DNA of 64,000 bases from Microbacterium sp. 67-17. Its GTDB lineage: Bacteria > Actinomycetota > Actinomycetes > Actinomycetales > Microbacteriaceae. The notes beneath the pieces are model-generated. The model saw nothing but the letters and a program-made list of their open reading frames with translations. It searched no databases and had not been told where the DNA came from. This document shows positions 8,711 through 15,460 of this stretch, piece after piece. The translations under genes and the position numbers were made by a program. The stretch spans positions 282,225 to 346,224 of the forward strand of contig NZ_MKTR01000002.1 in NCBI RefSeq assembly GCF_001898325.1. Direction: 5' to 3'. Position 1 is the first letter of the stretch. Each line of letters begins with the position of its first letter.

Positions 8711-10957
8711 ATGATGACCACAATTGCCATTCAGGACAAGCTGCCGATCGCCCCCGAGTTCGATGCGATGAGCGACGACTACTTCGCGGACCCGGCTGGG
8801 TACTTCGCACGGTTCCGCGACGATACACCCGTCTTCTTCTACCCCCACCTCGGTGCGTGGATCGTCACGCGTCGCGAGGACATCCTCACGGTGCTCGGAG
8901 ACTGGACGGAGTTCTCCAGCGCGGCGAACGCTGCTGACATCGAGGTGCCGGAGAAGTGGCACCACATCCTCCCTCCGGGACTCATGGCGCAGCTGGTCAC
9001 CGGGATGGATCCAGAAGGCCACACCCGTCACCGCGCGGTACTGCAGCGGGGATTCACCAAGGCTCGGATGGAGGCGATCCAGCCGGAAATCGAGGCCCGT
9101 GCACACCGCATCATCGACAAGATCGAGCACGCCGGCGGCGGCAACATCATGGAGATGTACTGCCTTGAGCTGACCACGCAGACCCTGCTGGCCCACCTCG
9201 GTCTCGGCTGGGAGCATGACGCCATGATGCGTCAGCTGCGCAGTGACATGGCACGCGTGCTGGGCTCGTCGCGGGAGCCCATCCCCACCGACCTGTATGA
9301 CGGGGTATGGGAACGCTACGTTCTCGCCAACCAGAAGCTCCAGGACATCGTGAAGGAGCGCCGCGAGAACCCGGGCGACGACTTCATCAGCGAGATGGCC
9401 ACGCAGAAGGACCCCCGCACCGGCGATTACGTCCTCTCTCCCGCGCAGATCGCCCTGCACATCTGCGAGTTCGCGATGGCGGGCACGGATTCCACCTCAC
9501 AGGCGATGACGGCCGCGATCGTGTACCTGCACAAGAACCCGCAGGCGCTCGCCGACGCGCAGGCGGACCCGGCGCTGTGGACGAACGTGTTCGAGGAGAC
9601 GATTCGGCTGCGCCCCTCCGCCCCGTTCGCTTCCCGACAGGCTATGCGCGACATGGAGCTGTCCGGCGTGAAGATCGCCAAGGGTGACATGCTCTGGGTC
9701 GCGCTCCCGAGCGCGAACACCGAGCCGGGCTTCATCGAGCGACCGTTCGAGTTCGACATCCACCGCGAGAACATCGGCGACCATCTCGCCTTCACCCGGG
9801 GCCGTCACACCTGCATCGGTCAGGCGCTCGCGCGGGTCCAGGGGCCGACCGGGCTCAAGGTGCTCTTCGAACGGCTCCCGTCGCTGCGCCCCGCCGGGGA
9901 GATCCCGATGGACTTCCTCAAGATGGTGCTGCTCCCGGTGCGTCTGTCCCTGCCGGTCACGTGGGACCTCGGCGACATCGAGAACCACGCGACCCGGGTG
10001 CTTCGGGAGATGGACCTGACGGTCCTCGACGTAACCTCGGCGGCTGACGGTGTCGTCGCGGTGACGCTCGGACACCCAGACGGCGACGCGTTGCCGCAGT
10101 GGACCGCCGGTGCGCACGTTGACGTCCAGCTCGTGTCCGCCACGGGCGAGAAGCTCACGCGGCAGTACTCGCTTTCGGGCGACCCGGCGGGTCCTGAGAC
10201 CTGGCGACTCGGTGTCCTCCGCGAGCCGGCGAGTCGGGGTGGGTCGCTGGCCGTCCATCGGCTCGCGGTGGGTGACACCGTGCGCGTCGGCTGGCCGCGC
10301 AACAACTTCGCGCTGGAACCGGCCCCGAAGTACGTCTTCGTCGCCGGTGGCGTCGGTCTCACGCCGATCCTGCCGATGATCCGACAGGCCGAGGCCCAAG
10401 GGGCCGAGTGGGAGCTGCACTTCGGCGGGCGAACGCGCGCGTCCATGGCGTTCCTGGACGAGCTGGCGGCCCACGGCGATCGGGTGCGCCTGTACCCGCA
10501 AGACGAGGTCGGCCACCCGCCCCTGGCGGAGATCTTCGCCGAGGTGCGTGAGGGCGCGCTCGTGTACGCCTGCGGTCCCGAGCCTTTGCTGGCAGCCCTC
10601 GAGACGACCCTCGCGCACTGGCCGGAGGGATCGCTACGTACCGAGCGGTTCGCGCCGAAGCCCATCGACGCCGATGCGCCGCAGGAGTCCTTCGAGGTGG
10701 AGTTCGCGCTGTCCGGCGTGACCCTGAGGATACCCGCCGACAAGACGATCCTCGAGGTGGCCGAAGAGGCCGGCCTCGCCGCGATCTCGTCCTGCCGCGA
10801 AGGGACGTGCGGGACGTGCGAGACCCCGATCCTCTCCGGGGAGGCCGATCACCGCGACTCGATCCTCAGCACGTCGGAGCAGAAGGCCAACCGCACGATG
10901 ATGATCTGCGTGTCGCGTGCAGCTGGCAACTGCCCGCGGCTCGTCCTCGACGCATGA
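8711..10957 (+). CDS. Self-sufficient cytochrome P450 fused to FMN/NADH reductase and 2Fe-2S ferredoxin (CYP116B-like)
   Basis: A one-chain monooxygenase, 748 residues. The P450 domain covers about 1-415, with I-helix AGTDST at about 256-261, the ExxR in EETIRLR, and the haem loop FTRGRHTCIG with the Cys at about 366. A phthalate-dioxygenase-reductase-type module follows (about 430-645), with flavin-binding RQYSLSG and nucleotide-binding GGVGLTPILPM and CGPEPLL. The plant-type 2Fe-2S domain ends the protein: CREGTCGTC at about 695-703 and a last Cys near 732. This domain order is that of the CYP116B (P450-PFOR) class. The haem loop has T-R where most P450s have G-x (F-x-x-G-x-H-x-C-x-G is kept). 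It sits in an operon with two SDRs and a hydrolase; the substrate is unknown. Confidence 0.93.
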   Translation: MMTTIAIQDKLPIAPEFDAMSDDYFADPAGYFARFRDDTPVFFYPHLGAWIVTRREDILTVLGDWTEFSSAANAADIEVPEKWHHILPPGLMAQLVTGMDPEGHTRHRAVLQRGFTKARMEAIQPEIEARAHRIIDKIEHAGGGNIMEMYCLELTTQTLLAHLGLGWEHDAMMRQLRSDMARVLGSSREPIPTDLYDGVWERYVLANQKLQDIVKERRENPGDDFISEMATQKDPRTGDYVLSPAQIALHICEFAMAGTDSTSQAMTAAIVYLHKNPQALADAQADPALWTNVFEETIRLRPSAPFASRQAMRDMELSGVKIAKGDMLWVALPSANTEPGFIERPFEFDIHRENIGDHLAFTRGRHTCIGQALARVQGPTGLKVLFERLPSLRPAGEIPMDFLKMVLLPVRLSLPVTWDLGDIENHATRVLREMDLTVLDVTSAADGVVAVTLGHPDGDALPQWTAGAHVDVQLVSATGEKLTRQYSLSGDPAGPETWRLGVLREPASRGGSLAVHRLAVGDTVRVGWPRNNFALEPAPKYVFVAGGVGLTPILPMIRQAEAQGAEWELHFGGRTRASMAFLDELAAHGDRVRLYPQDEVGHPPLAEIFAEVREGALVYACGPEPLLAALETTLAHWPEGSLRTERFAPKPIDADAPQESFEVEFALSGVTLRIPADKTILEVAEEAGLAAISSCREGTCGTCETPILSGEADHRDSILSTSEQKANRTMMICVSRAAGNCPRLVLDA

Positions 10958-11763
10958 CCGAGATCGCGGGCCGCATCGCGGTGGTGACGGGAGGCTCGTC
11001 TGGGATTGGCCGGGGCATTGCCGAGCAGCTGATCGACGAGGGCGCCACGGTCGTCATCACCGGCTTCGACCGGGATCGGGTGGAGACCACCGCGGCAGAG
11101 ATCGGTGCCGTGGGCCTCGCCGCCAATGTCGCGGATCCTGTCGCCATGGCAGACCTCGCGGCCGAGGTGATGCAGAGGTTTGGTCGGGTGGACATCCTCG
11201 TGAACAACGCGGGTGTGGGGCCTGCCGGCCGGATGGTCGATCTGACTCTCGAGGACTGGCGTTGGATCACCGACGTCAACTACTTCGGTGTGGTGCACGG
11301 ACTGCTGGCTTTCCTGCCGCTCCTACGTGCCAATCCCGACGGCGGTCACATCGTCAACACGACATCCATGGCCACCTTCCTACCCCTCCCGGGGCTGGGC
11401 GCCTATACAGCGACGAAGTCTGCGGTGCACGGGTTGTCCGAGGTGCTGGCGATGGAGTTGGCGGAGGAGGGGTCGCGGGTCAAGGTGACAGTCATGCCGC
11501 CCGGTCCGGTGCGCACTGACATCCGTTCCAGTACACGCAACCGCCCGACTGCCGCGGGATCCGGTCTCGCCGACGTCGACCTGGAATCAGCGGAGGATGC
11601 GGCAACTCTGCGCTGGATCTCGCCGCGCGAGGCGGGGCAGGTCGTGACGGAGGCGATCCGCGCGGATGCCTTCCTTGCCCTCACCCACCCGGAATGGATC
11701 GGGCAGATCGAGGAACGGTTCACGCAGACACGCGCGCAGTTCGAGCGCTACCCGGTGGCCTGA
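10954..11763 (+). CDS. SDR family NAD(P)-dependent oxidoreductase
   Basis: 269 residues. TGGSSGIG cofactor motif, VNNAGVG, catalytic Ser in NTTSMATFL and the Tyr-Lys pair in YTATKSAVH are seen, as is VMPPGPVRTDI. The ATG overlaps the P450 stop as ATGA, so translation is coupled. It is similar in shape to the SDR at 21467-22306 in block B; both keep a long C-terminal arm containing TEAIRADAFLALTHPE-like and DAIQDGGFFILTHPE-like segments, which suggests they belong to one SDR subfamily. It ends at a strong bidirectional hairpin. Confidence 0.92.
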   Translation: MTEIAGRIAVVTGGSSGIGRGIAEQLIDEGATVVITGFDRDRVETTAAEIGAVGLAANVADPVAMADLAAEVMQRFGRVDILVNNAGVGPAGRMVDLTLEDWRWITDVNYFGVVHGLLAFLPLLRANPDGGHIVNTTSMATFLPLPGLGAYTATKSAVHGLSEVLAMELAEEGSRVKVTVMPPGPVRTDIRSSTRNRPTAAGSGLADVDLESAEDAATLRWISPREAGQVVTEAIRADAFLALTHPEWIGQIEERFTQTRAQFERYPVA

Positions 11764-11775
11764 CCCCGGGAACAC

Positions 11776-11810
11776 CGAAGGGGCGGCACCGAATCGGTGC
11801 CGCCCCTTCG
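11776..11810. terminator. Bidirectional hairpin between convergent genes
   Basis: Perfect 16-bp stem (CGAAGGGGCGGCACCG and its complement) with loop AAT. It lies between the plus-strand SDR and the minus-strand zinc-ribbon gene and can terminate both. Confidence 0.85.
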
Positions 11811-11819
11811 ATGTCGTCC

Positions 11820-12188
11820 TCAGTGGGTGTGGACGATGTCGCTGAGCTTCGGCGGGCCGTTCTGTTCGAAGCGGCGCTTCTGCGCGGCACGCTCCGCGGA
11901 GAGGGTCGTGTCGTCGCCCCGGTGGGCGGCGATCGCGGCACGGCGCGCGCCGGGGGCGATGTGGCAGAGTCCCGGCACATCGGGGTTGTCGCGGCACTCG
12001 GTGCTGCCGGCGGCGGGTGCGATCGCCGCGAGGGACGCGCCAGACCGCATCAGACCGCGGACGGCGTAGGACCGCGCCGCGGGAGCGCCGCACCGGCGGC
12101 ACTCCGCGGTCGCGGGCGCCGGGGCGGCGAGCAGCATATCGCCCTGCCAGCCGCAGTCGCTGCACCGGTACTCGAACATACGGCGCAT
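11820..12188 (-). CDS. Small zinc-ribbon protein (FmdB-like)
   Basis: About 122 residues; a second ATG at 12179 would give 119. The N-terminus MFEYRCSDCGWQGD...CRRCG is a four-cysteine zinc ribbon of the FmdB/CxxC-CxxC kind; the remainder is Ala/Arg-rich with two further Cys (TECRDN and PGLCHI). FmdB-type proteins are linked to amide metabolism in some bacteria, but the role is not known here. The stop of the upstream lactonase-like gene lies only a few bases from this start, so the two form one transcription unit read from the promoter near 13044. Confidence 0.7.
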   Translation of the reverse strand: MRRMFEYRCSDCGWQGDMLLAAPAPATAECRRCGAPAARSYAVRGLMRSGASLAAIAPAAGSTECRDNPDVPGLCHIAPGARRAAIAAHRGDDTTLSAERAAQKRRFEQNGPPKLSDIVHTH

Positions 12189-12192
12189 CGGC

Positions 12193-12978
12193 TCAGCTGA
12201 CCTCGACGCGCACGCCGCCGAAGGCGTCCCAATCCTTGGGCTCGTGCGGTATCCAGATCCGTGCGTCCTCGTCCTCGGCGACCTGCAGGATCTTGCGGAT
12301 GCTTGCCTCAGCCTGTCCGTAGTCCCAGTCGGAGGGGTCAGCCTTCTCCCATTCCAGGTTCTCCCGAACGTGGGCCGCGTCGCCGGTGAGCAGCACATTC
12401 TGCGAGGGCAGACGGGTGAGTAGACCGAGCGAGCCTGGGGTGTGACCGGGGAGGTGCACGATCTGCATCGATCCGTCGCCGAAGATGTCGAGGCCGGCAG
12501 AGGTGACCGTCGTCCAATTGAAGGACTGCACGTTCGCCGACAGGAAGTCGTCCGGGGCGAAGAGGTGGGCGGACTTCTCATCGGGTGCGCGGCCCCAGTC
12601 GAACTCGCCCTGGCCGATGTAGAACGTGGCCTGCGGGAACATGTACAGCCCGCCAGAGTGGTCGCAGTGCGTGTGAGAGAGCACGACGTGTGTGATGTCG
12701 GACGTGGAGTAGCCGAGCATCCCGAGCTGGGTGTCGAGCCGCTTCTCCGGGGAGCTGATGATCCAGTCGGCCTCCGGGCGATCGCCGAACAGCAAGCGCG
12801 GGTCTTCGTTGACGATCGGATTCATACCCGTGTCGAACAGGACGAGCCCCCGCTCGTGTTCGATGACGTGCGCGGGCAGGGGGATGTCGACGGTGCCTTC
12901 GCCGCCGAAGACCAGGTGAGCGGCATCGATACGCATCTTCGGCGCGTCCAGCCCCCACATCCGGTTCGCAGTAGTCAC
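12193..12978 (-). CDS. MBL-fold metallo-hydrolase, N-acyl homoserine lactonase-like
   Basis: 261 residues. The dinuclear zinc motif HTHCDHSGG is clear, followed by the His in HLPGHTPGS, the bridging Asp in LTGDAAH and a late His in WIPHEPKDW. Overall layout resembles AttM/AiiA-type lactonases (GLVLFDTG near the N-terminus). These enzymes open lactone rings. In this catabolic setting it may open a lactone intermediate rather than quench quorum signals; that is inference. GTG start with GAGG upstream. A TGTCGACA operator lies inside its promoter. Confidence 0.85.
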   Translation of the reverse strand: MTTANRMWGLDAPKMRIDAAHLVFGGEGTVDIPLPAHVIEHERGLVLFDTGMNPIVNEDPRLLFGDRPEADWIISSPEKRLDTQLGMLGYSTSDITHVVLSHTHCDHSGGLYMFPQATFYIGQGEFDWGRAPDEKSAHLFAPDDFLSANVQSFNWTTVTSAGLDIFGDGSMQIVHLPGHTPGSLGLLTRLPSQNVLLTGDAAHVRENLEWEKADPSDWDYGQAEASIRKILQVAEDEDARIWIPHEPKDWDAFGGVRVEVS

Positions 12979-13020
12979 TGAGTCCTCTTCTCTGGATTCT
13001 CCGTTGAAATCTCGTCTCTG

Positions 13021-13049
13021 ACGCTAATCAAGTGTCGACATGATGGCAA
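13021..13049 (-). promoter_or_regulatory. Promoter with TGTCGACA operator in the spacer
   Basis: On the minus strand a TTGCCA -35-like box (13044-13049) and a TAGCGT -10-like box (13021-13026) are 17 bases apart. The palindrome TGTCGACA (13033-13040) lies in the spacer. The 13-mer TCAAGTGTCGACA at 13028-13040 is identical to 27021-27033 in front of the CoA-transferase. Confidence 0.6.
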
Positions 13050-13105
13050 GCGGATTGCGAATGTGAGCGAATAATGAGTGCGAGAATGCCAAAGCTAGGA
13101 TAAAC

Positions 13106-13113
13106 TGTCGACA
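13106..13113. promoter_or_regulatory. Second TGTCGACA operator
   Basis: A perfect TGTCGACA copy, 73 bases from the one at 13033, between the GntR gene and the lactonase-like gene. Two sites this close suggest cooperative binding or a repression loop. Confidence 0.5.
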
Positions 13114-13191
13114 CCCGAAGGGCGATTCGCCCACCCGTCCGCACACTCAAGGATGATTGATGCCTGCCGTTCCCCGGTGTACATGCACGGC

Positions 13192-13896
13192 TCACGCCGG
13201 ATCGTGCGACGGCGGTGCGGGTTCGGCAGCGAGCAGCGTGAAGGTCGCGTGCGCGACCTGCTGCGCGTACGATGCCGCGGCACGGCGCGATGCTGCGGGA
13301 TCGTACGACTCGATGGATTGCACGATCGCGCTCAGTTCAGAAAGCGCCCGCGCCGGACGCCCGGGAACGCGCAGCCCCTGGATGACGAGTGAACTTATCC
13401 GATTGTGTAGTTGGCCGATCATCTGGGCGAGGACGGTGTTGCGCGTCCCCCCGAGCAGGATGTCGAAGAACCTGCTGATCAGCCCGTACAGCTCGACGGC
13501 GTCCTCGTCCGCGGCGACTGCCGCGGCGAACGCGTCGATCGCTGCGCGGATGGCCGCGCGTTCATCCGCAGTCGAACGTGTGACGAAGACTTCAGCCGCC
13601 ACGCCTTCCAGCTCGGTACTCGCTTCGAAGACTCCGCGGGCCATCGCCAGGTCCGGGACGGCGACGTACGTGCCGCGGCCGTTGACCGAGATGACCAGGC
13701 TCTCGGCCTCCAGCTGTCGCAGCGCCTCGCGCACGGAGGGCCGGCTCGCGCCGGTCATCTCGCACAGCTGGCGCTCCACGAGCAGATGGCCCGGCTCGAG
13801 TCGCATCTCGACGATGGCATCCCGGATGATCGCCGCAACCTGTTCGCGGATCGGTGCGTGCCGCTGTACCTGTCGTCCGCCGAGCGTATCGACCAT
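13192..13896 (-). CDS. GntR family regulator, FCD-type
   Basis: About 234 residues from the ATG at 13896, chosen because AGGAGGAAG stands upstream; the frame is open to 14031. N-terminal winged helix: PIREQVAAIIRDAIVEMRL, the recognition-helix segment TGASRPSVREALRQLEAE, and the wing GRGTYVAV. The C-terminal FCD ligand domain has the ELEGVAAEVFVTRSTADE start and acidic/histidine positions in QLHNRISSL. FCD regulators sense carboxylic acids. It is divergent from the ABC importer operon, and TGTCAGACA-like sites lie in the shared promoter, so autoregulation plus control of uptake is likely (inference). Confidence 0.92.
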   Translation of the reverse strand: MVDTLGGRQVQRHAPIREQVAAIIRDAIVEMRLEPGHLLVERQLCEMTGASRPSVREALRQLEAESLVISVNGRGTYVAVPDLAMARGVFEASTELEGVAAEVFVTRSTADERAAIRAAIDAFAAAVAADEDAVELYGLISRFFDILLGGTRNTVLAQMIGQLHNRISSLVIQGLRVPGRPARALSELSAIVQSIESYDPAASRRAAASYAQQVAHATFTLLAAEPAPPSHDPA

Positions 13897-13961
13897 GTCG
13901 GACCTTCCTCCTGTCTTCGGGTGGGACCGCCATCCGACCGCATCGACACGGGGGATCAACC

Positions 13962-14107
13962 TGACTGACAGGTCATCGGTCACCCCCGCATTCTTGGCCA
14001 TGGCCGCTCCTGTGCGCAAGGGCCAACTCATGTCTTCCCGGACCCACCGGGGGTGAGCAGACCGCTAGCTGTCAGGCATTGACGTGTCAGACAGCTACGC
14101 ATAGGCT
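13962..14107. promoter_or_regulatory. Divergent promoter with three GntR-type operator copies
   Basis: The importer promoter has TTGACG (14079-14084), a 17-base spacer and TAGGCT (14102-14107). The spacer begins with TGTCAGACA (14085-14093), matching the perfect palindrome at 6585-6597. A one-mismatch copy TGTCAGGCA is at 14070-14078, 15 bp away centre to centre, and another, TGTCAGTCA on the minus strand, is at 13962-13970 close to the GntR gene. Confidence 0.65.
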
Positions 14108-14169
14108 CAACCTGCCCTGGATCGACGACGGTTCAGGACACGCAATTCACGAAGCAAGGAGGCTCTTTC

Positions 14170-15381
14170 GTGATCACATTCAAGAGATCAGCAGCAGTCG
14201 TCATCGCCGCTGCGGCCGCGCTCACGCTGGCCGGATGCGGCAGCGAGACCGGCGGTTCCTCGGCCGACGCCGGCGGCAGCAACGGCGATTCGGTCAAGAT
14301 CATGGTTTTCGGCTCGTTCACGCAGCCGCCGTTCGCGCTCAGCCAGGTGAAGGAAGCCGCGGAAGCGGCCGTCGCGTACGTCAACGCGAACGGTGGCGCG
14401 GGCGGCTCGCAGATCGAGCTCCTGTCGTGCGACGACAACATGACTGCGGACGGCGCCGCCAACTGCGGCAACAAGGCCGCGTCCGAGGGTGCGGCCGCGG
14501 TCGTCGGAAGCTTCTCGCTGTTCGGTGACGCGATCGTCCCGATCCTCGAGACCGCCGGCATTCCGTACATCCTGCCCACCGCCATCAGCGAGCTTGACGT
14601 CACCAGCGACCAGACCTTCGCGATCATGAGCTCGGGCACACCGCTCGCCGCGGCACTCCCGCTTCTGAAGGATCAGGGCTGCGAGAGCGTCGTGCTCACC
14701 GCTAGCGACAACCCGCAGTCGCGCGGAAACCTGGACGCTTACGGCATTCCGGCTGCTGAGGCCGCCGGCGTCGAGCTGACCTTCGTCGGCTACCCGGCCA
14801 ACACCACGGACTACACCACGGTCGCCCAGCAGGTCGCCGACGTCAGCAACTGCATCATCTACGGCGGTGGCGCACCCGACTCCGCTGCCATCATCACCGC
14901 AATCTCGCAGCTCGACGGTGAGTTCATCAACATGCCGCTGTCGACGGTCGCCTTCCCGGAGACCATCCTCGCCGACCTCGGTGCGGCGGCAGAGGGCGTC
15001 CAGGTTCCCTCCACCTATACGTTCCCATCGACTGGGGGAGAGGCCATCACCACCGCCATCGAGGAGATGCACAAGGTGAACCCGAACATCACCATCGACG
15101 ACCCGGCCCTGAACGCCTACGCGGCCGTCCTCACGTTCGCCGAGGCGGCAGACCTCGTCGACGGGCCCATCACGGCCGAGGCGATCACCGCGGTCCTCTC
15201 CGACCCGGCTACCGTGATCGACACCGGCCTTTACCCGCCGACCACCTTCGCTGAAAAGTTCGGCTGGTTCCCGGCCGCACCGCGCGTCGCGGGCAGCTTC
15301 TTCCAGGTCTACGAGGCCAAAGACGGAGCGTATATCCCGCTCGGGGAGTGGGTCGACGTTTCGGAGTCGCTGACATTCTGA
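14170..15381 (+). CDS. ABC importer substrate-binding lipoprotein, branched-chain amino acid (LivK/HAAT) type
   Basis: 403 residues. Signal peptide with lipobox LTLAGC, then a Ser/Gly linker and the periplasmic-binding fold of the HAAT family (VNANGGAGGSQIELLSCDD, PILETAGIPYILPTA). GTG start at 14170 with a perfect AAGGAGG seven bases upstream. It is the first gene of the importer operon and is followed by a 12-bp hairpin, which would favour higher levels of the binding protein. HAAT systems take up amino acids, amides, urea and aromatic or dicarboxylic acids. The ligand here is presumably the substrate of the surrounding pathway. Confidence 0.92.
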   Translation: MITFKRSAAVVIAAAAALTLAGCGSETGGSSADAGGSNGDSVKIMVFGSFTQPPFALSQVKEAAEAAVAYVNANGGAGGSQIELLSCDDNMTADGAANCGNKAASEGAAAVVGSFSLFGDAIVPILETAGIPYILPTAISELDVTSDQTFAIMSSGTPLAAALPLLKDQGCESVVLTASDNPQSRGNLDAYGIPAAEAAGVELTFVGYPANTTDYTTVAQQVADVSNCIIYGGGAPDSAAIITAISQLDGEFINMPLSTVAFPETILADLGAAAEGVQVPSTYTFPSTGGEAITTAIEEMHKVNPNITIDDPALNAYAAVLTFAEAADLVDGPITAEAITAVLSDPATVIDTGLYPPTTFAEKFGWFPAAPRVAGSFFQVYEAKDGAYIPLGEWVDVSESLTF

Positions 15382-15397
15382 CGCATCGTCGTCCCTC

Positions 15398-15425
15398 GCC
15401 GTGCCCCGCAACAGCGGGGCACGGC
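15398..15425 (+). terminator. Intra-operon hairpin
   Basis: Perfect 12-bp stem GCCGTGCCCCGC with loop AACA, between the binding-protein gene and the permease gene. No T tract follows. It may act as a partial terminator or an mRNA-end stabiliser. Confidence 0.6.
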
Positions 15426-15460
15426 ACCCTTTGTCCTGCCCCCAAGAAGAGGAAGCGACC

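Noticed and set aside
12193-12978. The lactonase-like protein as a quorum-quenching enzyme
   Set aside because: The fold fits, but its operon and operator tie it to catabolism; no LuxI/LuxR gene is near.
13897-14031. A longer N-terminus for the first GntR regulator
   Set aside because: AGGAGGAAG precedes the ATG at 13896, and the extension would place an operator copy inside the gene.
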